A stretch of DNA of 64,000 nt, from NCBI RefSeq assembly GCF_021026345.1, contig NZ_JAJNCZ010000001.1, positions 1,116,001-1,180,000 on the forward strand, in the 5' to 3' direction. The position numbers and the translations under genes are program-made. The DNA comes from Rhizobium sp. GN54. GTDB taxonomy: Bacteria; Pseudomonadota; Alphaproteobacteria; Rhizobiales; Rhizobiaceae. How positions within the stretch are numbered: the stretch's first letter is position 1; each line of letters starts with the position of its first letter. The notes under the pieces are model-generated. The model worked only from the letters and a program-made list of their open reading frames with translations, was not told where the DNA came from and made no database searches. Below, in pieces: positions 19,146-28,849 of this stretch.

Positions 19146-22100
19146 ATGGCGCAGGCGGTTGCGGGAGACACGGGCGGACATTCGGCGGGGGGCGGCGTCC
19201 AGTTCGTCCATCTGCGTGTCCACTCGGCCTATTCGCTGCTGGAAGGCGCGCTGCCGATCAAGAAGATCCTCGGCAAGGCGGTCTCCGACAGCCAGCCGGC
19301 GATTGCGATCACCGACACCAACAACCTGTTTGCCGCGCTCGAATTCTCCCAGAAGGCCGTGGGCGACGGCATCCAGCCGCTGATCGGCTGCCAGTTGTCG
19401 ATCGACATGGAAGACGAGGGCGAGGGCGAGCGTCGCGGTCCGTCGCAGGCGCTGGCCAAGCTGCCGTCGATCGTCATCCTGGTCGCGACCGACGCCGGCT
19501 ATGCCCGCCTGATGGATCTCGTCAGCCGCGCCTATCTCGGCGGCGAGGGCAGCGGCCATTCGGTGCACCTCATGCGCTCGTGGCTGGAGGAGGGGACGGA
19601 CGGCCTGATCGCGCTGACCGGCGCCTCGTCCGGCCCGGTCGACATGGCGCTTTCCGCGGGCCAGCCGGCCGCCGCCGAGGCACGGCTTCTGGAACTGAAG
19701 CGCCTGTTCGGCGACCGGCTCTATGTCGAACTGCAGCGGCACGCGGACTATGACCGCAAGCACGAGCGGCGGATGATCGAGTTGGCCTACCGGCACGATC
19801 TGCCGCTGGTGGCGACGAACGAGCCGTTCTTTCCGACGCCGGAGGAATACGAGGCGCATGACGCCCTGATGGCGGTCGCCCACAATGCGATGGTGTCGGA
19901 CGACAACCGTTTCCGGCTTTCGCCCGACCACTACCTGAAGAGCCGTTCGGCCATGGCCGCTCTTTTCGCCGATCTGCCGGAAGCGCTGGAGAACACCGTC
20001 GAGATCGCGCGGCGATGCTCCTTCGTCCTGAAGACGCGCGCGCCGATCCTGCCGCGCTTCACCGGCGCCACCGACGACGCGGAGGAGGCCGAGCGCGCCG
20101 AGGCGGCGGAATTGCGCCGCCAGGCCGTCGAAGGGCTCGAAGGGCGCATGGCCGCGCTCGGCCTGTCGCCGGGCTACAGCGAACAGGACTACCGCGAACG
20201 GCTGGATTTCGAGCTGGGCGTCATCGAGCGGATGAAGTTTCCGGGCTACTTCCTGATCGTCGCCGACTTCATCAAGTGGGCCAAGCAGCAGAACATCCCG
20301 GTCGGGCCGGGGCGCGGTTCGGGGGCGGGCTCGCTCGTCGCCTATGCGCTGACGATCACCGACGTCGATCCGCTCCGCTTCTCGCTGCTGTTCGAGCGCT
20401 TCCTCAATCCCGAGCGCGTCTCGATGCCGGACTTCGACATCGATTTCTGCCAGGACCGTCGCGAGGAGGTGATCCGCTACGTCCAGCGCAAGTACGGCCG
20501 CGAACAGGTGGCGCAGATCATCACCTTCGGTTCGCTGCAGGCGCGCGCGGCACTGCGCGACGTTGGCCGCGTACTCGAGATGCCCTACGGCCAGGTCGAC
20601 AAGATCTGCAAGCTGGTGCCGAACAACCCGGCCAACCCGACGCCGCTCTCCAAGGCGATCGAGGAGGAGCCGAAGCTTCTGGAAGAGGCGGAAAAGGAGC
20701 CGGTCGTCGGCCGCCTGCTCGATATCGCCCAGAAGATCGAGGGCCTCTACCGCCACGCTTCGACCCATGCCGCCGGCATCGTGATCGGCGACAGGCCGTT
20801 GTCACAACTGGTGCCGATGTACCGCGATCCGCGCTCCGACATGCCGGTGACCCAGTTCAACATGAAATGGGTCGAGCAGGCGGGGCTGGTGAAGTTCGAC
20901 TTCCTCGGCCTGAAGACGCTGACGGTGCTGAAGACCGCGGTCGACTTCATCCGCAAGCGTGACATCGAGGTTGCGCTGGAGAGCCTGCCGCTCGACGACC
21001 GGCTCACTTACGAGATGCTCTCGCGCGGCGAGACGGTGGGTGTGTTCCAGGTGGAAAGTGCCGGCATGCGCAAGGCGCTGATCGGCATGCGCCCCGACTG
21101 CATCGAGGACATCATCGCGCTCGTCGCCCTCTACCGGCCGGGCCCGATGGAGAACATTCCGACCTACAACGCCCGCAAGCACGGGGAGGAGGAGATCGAA
21201 TCGGTCCATCCCTCCATCGACTACCTGCTGAAGGAAACGCAGGGCGTCATCGTCTACCAGGAACAGGTGATGCAGATCGCCCAGGTTCTGTCCGGATATT
21301 CGCTCGGGGAAGCCGACCTTCTGCGCCGCGCCATGGGCAAGAAGATCAAGGCCGAGATGGACCAGCAGAGCGAGCGCTTTGTCGATGGCGCCGTCAAAAA
21401 CGGGGTCTCCAAGCCGCAGGCGAAGAACATCTTCGAACTGCTCGCCAAGTTCGCCAACTACGGCTTCAACAAGAGCCACGCGGCCGCCTACGCCATCGTC
21501 TCCTACCAGACGGCCTATCTGAAGGCGCATTATCCGGTCGAGTTCCTCGCCGCGTCGATGACCTACGACATGGCCAACTCCGACAAGCTGAACGATTTCC
21601 GCCAGGACGCCGGTCGGCTCGGTATCACCGTCGTTCCGCCGTCGATCCAGACCTCCTATGCCCATTTCGAGACCGGCGAGAAGAAGATCTATTATGCGCT
21701 CGCCGCCATCAAGGGCGTCGGCGAGGCCGCGGTCCACCATATCGTCGAGGTGCGCGGCGACCGGCCGTTCGAGAGCCTGGAGGATTTCTGCCTCAGGATC
21801 GACCCGAAGCTCGTCAACCGCCGCACCTTCGAAAGCCTGATCTGCGCCGGTGCCTTCGATGGCTTCGGCCACGACCGCGCAGCCCTGATCGCCGGCCTCG
21901 ACCGGCTCATCGGCTATGCCCAGCGCGCGCAGGAGAACAAGACCAGCGGCCAGAGCGACATGTTCGGGGCGGGGGCCGCGACCGGGCCGGAGGTGATCTC
22001 GTTCCCGTCCTATGCGCCCTGGCTGGCGTCCGAGAAGCTGCACCGCGAGTTCCAGGTGCTCGGCTTCTATCTCTCCGCCCACCCGCTCGACACCTACAAC

Positions 22101-22646
22101 GCCATGCTCGCCAAGATGCGCGTGCAGAATTTCGCCGATTTCGCCGTCGCCGTAAAGCAGGGGGCGACCGCCGGCCGCCTGGCCGGCACGGTCACCTCCA
22201 AGCAGGAGCGCAAGACCCGCACCGGCAACAAGATGGGCATCGTCGCCTTCTCCGATGCCTCCGGCCAGTTCGAGGCGGTGCTGTTCTCCGAGATGCTGCA
22301 CCAGTACCGCGACCTGCTGGAGCCGGGAAAGTCGCTGGTGATGACGGTGCAGGCGGAAGAGCGCCCGGAAGGCATCGGGCTGAGGATCCAGACGCTGCGG
22401 TCCCTGGAAGAGGAAGCGCTGCAGCAACAGAAGGCGCTGCGCGTCTTCGTCCGCGACTCGGGCCCCTTGCGCTCCATCGCCGCCCACCTGAACGCCAGGG
22501 GCGACGGCCTCGTCTCCTTCATCGTCATCAAGGACAACGGCGAGCGCGAGATCGAGGTCGAACTCGGCGAGCGCTACCGCATCTCGCCCGAGATCGCCGC
22601 CGCCCTGCGCTCCGCCCCCGGCGTCATCGACGTCGAGATGGTGTGA
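19146..22646 (+). CDS. dnaE: DNA polymerase III subunit alpha
   Basis: The 1166-residue replicative polymerase catalytic subunit has an N-terminal PHP domain (FVHLRVHSAYSLLEGALPIK), the polymerase core with PGRGSGAGSLVAYALTITD and PDFDIDFCQDRR (the PDxDxD catalytic aspartates), a helix-hairpin-helix region, and a C-terminal OB fold (AGTVTSKQERKTRTGNKMGI). Its length equals the E. coli protein. The ATG at 19146 is preferred over the GTG at 19137 because GGAG at 19134-19137 would overlap the GTG. This is the DnaE1 type, not the error-prone DnaE2. Confidence 0.97.
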   Translation: MAQAVAGDTGGHSAGGGVQFVHLRVHSAYSLLEGALPIKKILGKAVSDSQPAIAITDTNNLFAALEFSQKAVGDGIQPLIGCQLSIDMEDEGEGERRGPSQALAKLPSIVILVATDAGYARLMDLVSRAYLGGEGSGHSVHLMRSWLEEGTDGLIALTGASSGPVDMALSAGQPAAAEARLLELKRLFGDRLYVELQRHADYDRKHERRMIELAYRHDLPLVATNEPFFPTPEEYEAHDALMAVAHNAMVSDDNRFRLSPDHYLKSRSAMAALFADLPEALENTVEIARRCSFVLKTRAPILPRFTGATDDAEEAERAEAAELRRQAVEGLEGRMAALGLSPGYSEQDYRERLDFELGVIERMKFPGYFLIVADFIKWAKQQNIPVGPGRGSGAGSLVAYALTITDVDPLRFSLLFERFLNPERVSMPDFDIDFCQDRREEVIRYVQRKYGREQVAQIITFGSLQARAALRDVGRVLEMPYGQVDKICKLVPNNPANPTPLSKAIEEEPKLLEEAEKEPVVGRLLDIAQKIEGLYRHASTHAAGIVIGDRPLSQLVPMYRDPRSDMPVTQFNMKWVEQAGLVKFDFLGLKTLTVLKTAVDFIRKRDIEVALESLPLDDRLTYEMLSRGETVGVFQVESAGMRKALIGMRPDCIEDIIALVALYRPGPMENIPTYNARKHGEEEIESVHPSIDYLLKETQGVIVYQEQVMQIAQVLSGYSLGEADLLRRAMGKKIKAEMDQQSERFVDGAVKNGVSKPQAKNIFELLAKFANYGFNKSHAAAYAIVSYQTAYLKAHYPVEFLAASMTYDMANSDKLNDFRQDAGRLGITVVPPSIQTSYAHFETGEKKIYYALAAIKGVGEAAVHHIVEVRGDRPFESLEDFCLRIDPKLVNRRTFESLICAGAFDGFGHDRAALIAGLDRLIGYAQRAQENKTSGQSDMFGAGAATGPEVISFPSYAPWLASEKLHREFQVLGFYLSAHPLDTYNAMLAKMRVQNFADFAVAVKQGATAGRLAGTVTSKQERKTRTGNKMGIVAFSDASGQFEAVLFSEMLHQYRDLLEPGKSLVMTVQAEERPEGIGLRIQTLRSLEEEALQQQKALRVFVRDSGPLRSIAAHLNARGDGLVSFIVIKDNGEREIEVELGERYRISPEIAAALRSAPGVIDVEMV

Positions 22647-22724
22647 GCGCACCCACCGGCAATCTGCGCAAAACCGCGGCAGCCCCTTGATCGCACCGGC
22701 CCTGTCGGCTACCGACGATCACAG

Positions 22725-22809
22725 GCGGACGTGGCGAAACTGGTAGACGCAAGGGACTTAAAATCCCTCGGAGTGATCCGTACGGGTTCGACCCCCGTCG
22801 TCCGCACCA
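22725..22809 (+). tRNA. tRNA-Leu (UAA)
   Basis: The 85-base gene folds as a class II tRNA: acceptor GCGGACG (22725-22731) pairs with CGTCCGC (22799-22805), discriminator A and an encoded CCA end. The anticodon stem AGGGA/TCCCT encloses loop CTTAAAA, giving anticodon TAA. A variable arm and the T-arm CGGGTTCGACCCCCG follow. It reads UUA, a very rare codon in this GC-rich genome, and UUG by wobble. Confidence 0.97.
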
Positions 22810-22851
22810 CCTACCTGCCATGCCGGCGCACGCCGCGATCGCCCCCTCCGC

Positions 22852-23445
22852 TCACTGCGGAGAAATCGAGAACTTCTGGTCCGACAGCGCCACTGCGCCG
22901 CTGATGGCGTCGCGGAAGCGGTAGCGGACGACATAGTCGCCCTGTGGCGGGCCTTCAGCGCTGAGGGTGAGCGTGAGCTTTGCAAAGATCTCCTGGTTGC
23001 GCATGAAGCCGCGATAGGTGAAGGAGCCGAAGGCCTTCTTCTCCGCCAGCGTCTCGCCCTTGGCGTTCAGGAGTTCCAGGTCGACGGTGAACTGCGCCTC
23101 CACCTTGCCGCCGTCGACCGGCCGCCAGGATAGCCCGACCGGCTCGACATAGGAGATCAGCGGCTCGCCGGTCTTGTAGACGGCGTTCGGGCGCGGCGTG
23201 TACATGCCGTAGCCTTCCGGCGGCTCGGTGACGAAGGTGGCCTTGCCGATCGAAAACGGCAGGCCCGACGAGAAGGCGCCGTAGGCCTCGCGCATCGCCT
23301 CATGCGCGCCGACGGGATTGCCGGACGTCGCCATCTGCTCCGCCTTGGTGGCGGCATCGACCAGCGGGCCGGCCGCTGCCGGCAGGGAGAGGAAGCTGAA
23401 GACGGCGGCAAGCGTCGATGCGGGCAAAGGGGACATTGCGGGCAT
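22852..23445 (-). CDS. Exported protein of unknown function
   Basis: This 197-residue protein has an N-terminal signal peptide (MPAMSPLPASTLAAVFSFLS, cleavage probably after AAA). The mature part is a likely beta-sandwich with FTVDLELLNAKGETLAEKKA and GDYVVRYRFRDAISGAVALS, as in other secreted proteins of rhizobia. I cannot name a function. The start at 23445 is supported by GGAGGAAGA immediately upstream; the upstream part of the open frame is arginine-rich and unconvincing. Confidence 0.75.
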   Translation of the reverse strand: MPAMSPLPASTLAAVFSFLSLPAAAGPLVDAATKAEQMATSGNPVGAHEAMREAYGAFSSGLPFSIGKATFVTEPPEGYGMYTPRPNAVYKTGEPLISYVEPVGLSWRPVDGGKVEAQFTVDLELLNAKGETLAEKKAFGSFTYRGFMRNQEIFAKLTLTLSAEGPPQGDYVVRYRFRDAISGAVALSDQKFSISPQ

Positions 23446-23552
23446 TCTTCCTCCCTCGGATCGTGGCGGAAGGATGCGCAGATGCCGGCGGGCAGTCAAG
23501 CGCCGGCAAGGCACAGGCCTGAAACCGGGCCGAAACCGAGCCTGGAACTGCC

Positions 23553-25007
23553 TCAGCTCTTCCAGAACAGCGGGGTCAGGATGACGAGCACGGTCAGGAC
23601 CTCGAGACGGCCGAGCAGCATCAGGAAGGACAGGAGATAGAGGGCCGGATCGCTCATGCCGGCGAAGGTGCCGGCCGGGCCGATCGACGGCGTGACGCCG
23701 GGGCCGACGTTGGAAAGGGCGGTCGCCGAGGCCGAGATCGCGGTCAGCGCGTCATAGCCCATCAGCCCGAGAAACAGGCCGCCGGCAAAGCAGATCATCA
23801 TGTAGGAGATGAAGAACAAAAAGACGTTGCGCTGCACGTCCGCGTCCACCGTGATGGGACCGTAGCGTACGGCATGGATGCCGTTCGGATAGATGAGCCG
23901 GTAGAGGCCGGAGCGGACGAAATTGAACAGGATGATGATGCGGTAGGCCTTGATGCCGCCGGCGGTCGAGCCGGAGCAGCCGCCCATGAAGGTCGCGATG
24001 AAGGCGAGTATGACGATGAAATGGCCCCAGCTCGTATAATCGTCGCTGGCAAAGCCCGTGGTCGACAGGATCGAAGTGACGGTGAAGAAGGAATGCGCCA
24101 GCGCCTCGTGGAAGGCCACGCCGTTTTCCAGCCGCTGGTAGAGGCTGGCGGCGACCGCGAAGAAGACGACATAGCCGAGGAAGACGATGATCTGCGGGTC
24201 CTTCAGCGTGTCCAGCCGCCCGCGCACGATAAACAGGATCAGGATCGAGAACGGCAGGCTGCTGAGCGTCATGAAGAACGACGCTGCCCACAGCAAGGGC
24301 AGGCTGTCGTAGTAGCCGAAAGAGGCGTCGTGGGTCGAAAGCCCACCGGTCGCCACTGTCGACATCGCATGGTTGATCGCATCGAAGCGGTTCATGCCGA
24401 GCGCATTGTAGGCGATGGCGCAGATGACGGTGAGGAGGACGTAGATCAGGATGAAGGCGCGGGAATAGACCGCCATGCGGGCAAACGGCTTGTCGCCGCT
24501 GTCGGAGGATTCCAGCTTGAAGAAGGACAGCCCGCCGACGCGCAGATAGGGCATGATGAACAGCCCGAGCGCAAGGATGCCGATGCCGCCGAGCCAGTGC
24601 AGCAGCGACCGCCACATCAGGATGCCCGGCGGCGCATGATCCAGCCCGACGATGATGGTGGAGCCGGTGGTGGTGACGGCGGACACCGATTCGAAGACGG
24701 CCTCGGCGAAATCCAGCTTCAGGGACGACATCCAGAACGGGATGGCGCCGATCAGGCAGAAGACCAGCCAGAGCAGGTTGACGACGAGGAAGCCCATCTT
24801 CTTGTTGAAGGGCGGCGGGCCGGCGCGCGTCGCCGCCGCCGTCGCAAGCGACAGCCCGCCCATCATGAAGGCCGAGATCGCGAAGATCTTCCAGTCCTGG
24901 TGGCCGTAGTAGAGGTCGGTCACCATCGGCAGCAGCATCGACAGCGACAGATAGAGACCACAGGTGGCGGCGATGTTGATGGCGGAGCGGTAGATCGTGG
25001 CGTTCAA
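23553..25007 (-). CDS. trkH: Trk-type potassium uptake transporter
   Basis: This 484-residue membrane protein transports potassium with a TrkA partner. Four selectivity-filter-like P-loops are visible, for example SAVTTTGSTI, STVATGGLST, TSILSTTGFASDD and ALSNVGPGVT, each followed by a helix. With TTG at 25007 as start its length matches E. coli TrkH (483). An upstream ATG at 25127 would add 40 unlike residues and overlap the divergent ilvA start, so I reject it. The TTG has only a modest GAG element upstream. Confidence 0.9.
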   Translation of the reverse strand: MNATIYRSAINIAATCGLYLSLSMLLPMVTDLYYGHQDWKIFAISAFMMGGLSLATAAATRAGPPPFNKKMGFLVVNLLWLVFCLIGAIPFWMSSLKLDFAEAVFESVSAVTTTGSTIIVGLDHAPPGILMWRSLLHWLGGIGILALGLFIMPYLRVGGLSFFKLESSDSGDKPFARMAVYSRAFILIYVLLTVICAIAYNALGMNRFDAINHAMSTVATGGLSTHDASFGYYDSLPLLWAASFFMTLSSLPFSILILFIVRGRLDTLKDPQIIVFLGYVVFFAVAASLYQRLENGVAFHEALAHSFFTVTSILSTTGFASDDYTSWGHFIVILAFIATFMGGCSGSTAGGIKAYRIIILFNFVRSGLYRLIYPNGIHAVRYGPITVDADVQRNVFLFFISYMMICFAGGLFLGLMGYDALTAISASATALSNVGPGVTPSIGPAGTFAGMSDPALYLLSFLMLLGRLEVLTVLVILTPLFWKS

Positions 25008-25141
25008 AATCGTCTCGTTCGCATGAGGCGGCGTCAGGGGCGGCGTCGCCGCCACGCTCCGCCCGGAAGAGGACGGGTGGCCTCCGCGGCTACGATATGC
25101 AATAGCCTTTGGCAGGATCAAACTCAAGGATGCCGCAGGTC

Positions 25142-26386
25142 ATGAAACAGGATGTGGAGCGCGCAACCGAAGCTCTGCGCACGCTTTTTCCCGAAACGCC
25201 GCTACAGTTGAACGAACACCTGAGCGCCCGCTACGGCGCGCAGGTCTACCTGAAGCGCGAGGATCTTACGCCGGTCCGGTCCTACAAGATCCGAGGCGCC
25301 TTCAACTTCTTCCGCAAGGTCATCGCCGGGAAGGGCGGGCAGGACAGTTTCGTCTGCGCATCGGCCGGCAACCATGCCCAGGGTTTTGCCTTCGTCTGCC
25401 GCCACTTCGGCGTGAAGGGGACGGTGTTCATGCCGGTGACGACGCCGCAGCAGAAGATCGACAAGACCCGCATCTTCGGCGGCGAGTTCGTCGAGATCCG
25501 CCTCATCGGCGACATCTTCGACCAGTGCTACCGGGCCGCGCAGGAGCATGCGCGCGACACCGGCGCCGTCATGGTGCCGCCCTTCGACGATCCTGATGTC
25601 ATCGAGGGGCAGGCGACGGTGGCGGCCGAGATCGCCGCACAGCTCGGCGACATCAGGCCCGATCTCGTCGTCCTGCCGGTCGGCGGCGGCGGCCTTGCGG
25701 CCGGGGTGACCGGCTATCTCTCCGACAGCGTGCCGCCGGAAGGCTTCGTATTCTGCGAGCCGGAAGGTGCGCCGAGCCTGCGCCGCAGCCTGGAGGCGGG
25801 CGAGGTGGTCACCCTCGATCAGGTGGACAATTTCGTCGACGGCGCCGCCGTCGGCCGGATCGGCGACCTGAATTTCTCAGCCCTGCGCACCTTCGATGCC
25901 GGGCAGGCCATGCTGCTGTCGGAGAACGCGATCTGCGTCACCATCATCGACATGCTGAACGTCGAAGGCGTGGTGCTCGAGCCTGCGGGTGCGCTGTCGG
26001 TCACCGCGCTCGAGGCGCTGGGCCGCGAGCGGCTTGAGGGCAGGACCGTGGTGGCGGTCGTCTCGGGCGGCAATTTCGACTTCGAGCGGCTGCCCGACGT
26101 CAAGGAGCGGGCCATGCGCCACCGTGGCCTGAAGAAATACTTCATCCTGCGCATGGCGCAGCGGCCCGGCGCGCTCCGCGACTTCCTCAACCTGCTCGGC
26201 CCGGAAGACGACATCTCCCGGTTCGAATATCTGAAGAAGTCGGCCCGCAACTTCGGCTCGATCCTGATCGGCATCGAGACGAAGTCGCCGCAGAATTTCG
26301 TCGCCCTGAAGGAGGCCTTCGACGGTGCCGGGCTGCGCTATCAGGACATCACCGAAAACGAGGTCCTCGCGAACCTGATCATCTGA
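25142..26386 (+). CDS. ilvA: Threonine ammonia-lyase
   Basis: This 414-residue PLP enzyme deaminates threonine to 2-oxobutanoate, the first step to isoleucine. The PLP lysine is K49 in RSYKIRGAFNFF; the phosphate-binding loop is VGGGGLAAGV. A C-terminal ACT-like regulatory region (KKYFILRMAQRPGALRDFLN onward) suggests feedback control by isoleucine, as in the single-regulatory-domain type. Starts at 25130 (ATG) or 25109 (TTG) are also possible; I chose 25142 because the conserved sequence begins there. It is divergent from trkH. Confidence 0.92.
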   Translation: MKQDVERATEALRTLFPETPLQLNEHLSARYGAQVYLKREDLTPVRSYKIRGAFNFFRKVIAGKGGQDSFVCASAGNHAQGFAFVCRHFGVKGTVFMPVTTPQQKIDKTRIFGGEFVEIRLIGDIFDQCYRAAQEHARDTGAVMVPPFDDPDVIEGQATVAAEIAAQLGDIRPDLVVLPVGGGGLAAGVTGYLSDSVPPEGFVFCEPEGAPSLRRSLEAGEVVTLDQVDNFVDGAAVGRIGDLNFSALRTFDAGQAMLLSENAICVTIIDMLNVEGVVLEPAGALSVTALEALGRERLEGRTVVAVVSGGNFDFERLPDVKERAMRHRGLKKYFILRMAQRPGALRDFLNLLGPEDDISRFEYLKKSARNFGSILIGIETKSPQNFVALKEAFDGAGLRYQDITENEVLANLII

Positions 26387-26463
26387 CCGCCGCCGGACAT
26401 TTGCCACACCTCCGCCTGGCCGGAAGCGGTTGACAGCCCTTCATGCTGTGTTACCACTCGGCC

Positions 26464-26778
26464 ATGGCATCATTCTTTTCCAAGCTGTTCGGCCTTTCCG
26501 GCAAATCCGAAGCGCAGGCTCCGACGCCGGAAGATCGCGAGACCTATAACGAACTCGTGATCGTCGCGACGCCGATGCCGGAGGGGTCGCAGTTCCGCCT
26601 GGCGGGACGCATCGAAAAGCACGGCGGCGACGTCGTTTTGGTGCGCAGGTTCGTGCGCGCCGACGTCTTCACCAGCCGCGACGACACGGTGGCGGCCGCC
26701 TTCCGCAAGGCCCGGCAGATCGTCGACCAGCACGGCCCCTCGCTCTTTTCGGATGGCGAGCCGTCGCGCAACGTCTGA
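26464..26778 (+). CDS. HlyU-family protein
   Basis: This 104-residue protein begins MASFFSKLFG and contains the core YNELVIVATPMPEGSQFRLA and VRRFVRADVFTSRDD, which I recognise as the HlyU family. In vibrios HlyU activates haemolysin genes; in rhizobia the role of these small proteins is not known. An ATG seven codons upstream (26443) is also possible, but the conserved part begins at 26464. Confidence 0.75.
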   Translation: MASFFSKLFGLSGKSEAQAPTPEDRETYNELVIVATPMPEGSQFRLAGRIEKHGGDVVLVRRFVRADVFTSRDDTVAAAFRKARQIVDQHGPSLFSDGEPSRNV

Positions 26779-26957
26779 TCGCGACCACAGCCTTTCCCGC
26801 AGCGCTCGCCGGGCTCCGCAAATCGCCCTTGCATGCGCGTGAGAATCGGCGCCTGAAAGACAGGCGAGGGTCCGGACCCCTAAGATTTAAGACTATCTTT
26901 GCCGCCCGTATCGCGGATAGCGTCGGCGCGGGGCGAAGAATTGATGCAGGTACGTGC

Positions 26958-28247
26958 ATGGAATTCAACAACCTGATCCTGTTCTTCGTGGAGGCGCTCG
27001 TCTATTTCGCCTTCATGGTGACACTGCTCCACCAGCGTCATCGCATCGGCATCGGTGTGTTCATCACGGCCCTCGGCGTGATGCACTTCCTGGAGACCTA
27101 TCTCGCCGCGGTCTTCTACGTGGAGCTTCCGTTCGGCGTGCTCTCGCCCGGCTCGTCCATCCTCTTCTCGGGCAAGCTGATGATGATCCTGCTGCTCTAC
27201 ATCAAGGAGGATGCGGGCATCGTCCGCGCACCGATCTACGGCCTGCTCGCCGGAAATTTCCTGACGGTCCTGCTCGCCCTGATCCTGCAGCACCATGACA
27301 CCGTCAGCGTCGTGCCGGGGCGGGTGGTCGACCTCTCCTTCATCGACGAGATGGGCTGGCTGATGTTGTGGGGCACGACGCTGCTCTACATCGATGCGCT
27401 CGCCATCATCCTGATCTACGAACGGCTCGGCCGGTCGAGGCGCATGCCGATCTGGCCGCGCCTGTTTTTCTCCGGCGCCGTCGTCCTGACCTTCGACCAG
27501 TTCGGATTCTTCACCGTCCTGCATATCCTGAACGCCGCTCCGCCGACGGTGCTGTGGGGCGGATGGATCGCCAAGATGCTGGCGACGCTGGTCTTCGCCA
27601 CGCTGACGACAGGCTACCTCAGCCTCGCCCGCATCTCCGCCATTCCCGTCTCCTCGCGCCCGATCGCCGACATCTTCAACGACCTGACCTTCCGCGAGCG
27701 CTACGAGGACCTCCTCGACCGGTCCGGGCGCGATGCGCTGACCGGCCTCTGGGACCGGAGCAGGCTGGAATATGAGGGGCAGCGCCTGTTGCAGTCATCG
27801 GTCATGGCCGGTTCGACGACGAGCCTGATGGTTGTCGATGCCGATCACTTCAAGACGATCAACGACGATTTCGGCCATCTGGCCGGCGATCAGGTGCTGA
27901 AGACGACGGCGGCCACGCTGCAGCAGAGCATGCGCAGCGGTGACCGGGTCTACCGCTTCGGCGGCGAGGAGTTCGTCGTCCTGTGCGAAGGGCTTTCGCA
28001 TGGCGACACGGTGGCGCGCGCCGAGCAGATCCGCCGTGCCGTCGAGGCGCAGATCGTCCGCCCGGACGGCCGCCCGGTGACTGTCAGCATCGGCGTCGCA
28101 AGCAGCGATCACGACGGCACGACGCTGATTTCGCTGCTCACCGCCGCCGACGGCCGCCTCTATGCCGCCAAGCGCGGCGGCCGCAACAGGGTCGTCGGCA
28201 GGGAGGCGTCAGAAGCCGACGTTCGGACGGTCGATGATTTCGCGTAG
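26958..28247 (+). CDS. Membrane-bound diguanylate cyclase (GGDEF)
   Basis: This 429-residue protein should make cyclic di-GMP. The N-terminal ~220 residues hold about seven membrane helices of a probable sensor. The GGDEF domain starts at DALTGLWDRSRLE, has DHFKTINDDFGHLAGDQVLK, and an intact active site GGEEF. RSGD lies five residues before GGEEF and matches the inhibitory I-site RxxD, so product inhibition is expected. No EAL domain is present. Its 3' end overlaps the convergent lrp gene by 39 bases. Confidence 0.9.
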   Translation: MEFNNLILFFVEALVYFAFMVTLLHQRHRIGIGVFITALGVMHFLETYLAAVFYVELPFGVLSPGSSILFSGKLMMILLLYIKEDAGIVRAPIYGLLAGNFLTVLLALILQHHDTVSVVPGRVVDLSFIDEMGWLMLWGTTLLYIDALAIILIYERLGRSRRMPIWPRLFFSGAVVLTFDQFGFFTVLHILNAAPPTVLWGGWIAKMLATLVFATLTTGYLSLARISAIPVSSRPIADIFNDLTFRERYEDLLDRSGRDALTGLWDRSRLEYEGQRLLQSSVMAGSTTSLMVVDADHFKTINDDFGHLAGDQVLKTTAATLQQSMRSGDRVYRFGGEEFVVLCEGLSHGDTVARAEQIRRAVEAQIVRPDGRPVTVSIGVASSDHDGTTLISLLTAADGRLYAAKRGGRNRVVGREASEADVRTVDDFA

Positions 28248-28670
28248 GGCGAAGCTGGAATTGATCTTCACCACATGGGGCAGGGCGGACAGCCAGTCCC
28301 GGTGGATGCGTTCGTAGTCGGCCAGGTCCTTCGCCGCGATCCGCAGGATGTAGTCGTACTCGCCCGACATCAGGTAGCAGACGAGAACGTTCGGGCAAAG
28401 CTTCACCGCCGCCTCGAATTCCGCCAGCGTCTTGGCGAACTGGCCGGACAGGGAGATGTGCACGATGGCGATCATCTTGTAGTCGAGCGCCTGCTGCGAC
28501 AGATGCGCATGATAGCCGCTGATGACGCCGGACTTTTCCAGGATGTCGAGCCGGCGCGAACAGGCGGACGGCGACAGGCCGACGCGCTCGGCGAGCTCCG
28601 CATTCGAGATGCGCCCGTTCTGCTGAAGCAGGCGCAGCATGGCAGTATCTATCGAATCGAGCGCGCTCAA
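28209..28670 (-). CDS. Lrp/AsnC-family regulator, probable regulator of ald
   Basis: This 153-residue regulator has the N-terminal helix-turn-helix of Lrp (IDTAMLRLLQQNGRISNAEL, then GLSPSACSRRLDILEKSGVI) and a C-terminal RAM ligand-binding domain. The TTG at 28670 is chosen because it begins LSALDSIDTAML and follows AAGGAA eight bases upstream; no ATG is placed well. It is transcribed divergently from ald across 179 bases, the classical arrangement of an alanine-responsive activator and its target. Confidence 0.88.
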   Translation of the reverse strand: MSALDSIDTAMLRLLQQNGRISNAELAERVGLSPSACSRRLDILEKSGVISGYHAHLSQQALDYKMIAIVHISLSGQFAKTLAEFEAAVKLCPNVLVCYLMSGEYDYILRIAAKDLADYERIHRDWLSALPHVVKINSSFALREIIDRPNVGF

Positions 28671-28849
28671 CGCAGTTTCCTTCGAATGAAGCCAGTGTGC
28701 GCGCAAGGATAAATGAAAAATCGCAAGAAATCCAACCGTCTTCGCAAGGACATTGCGTTGCACTTCTGCTCCAATTGTGCGCCCGCAGGGAGTGGCGGGC
28801 GAGGCCGTGAGCCTCGGGATTTGGCTGCCAGCGAGAGAGGAACGCAAGC

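Noticed and set aside
20802-22652. 616-codon minus-strand frame under dnaE
   Set aside because: Antisense shadow of the polymerase gene; no recognisable domain.
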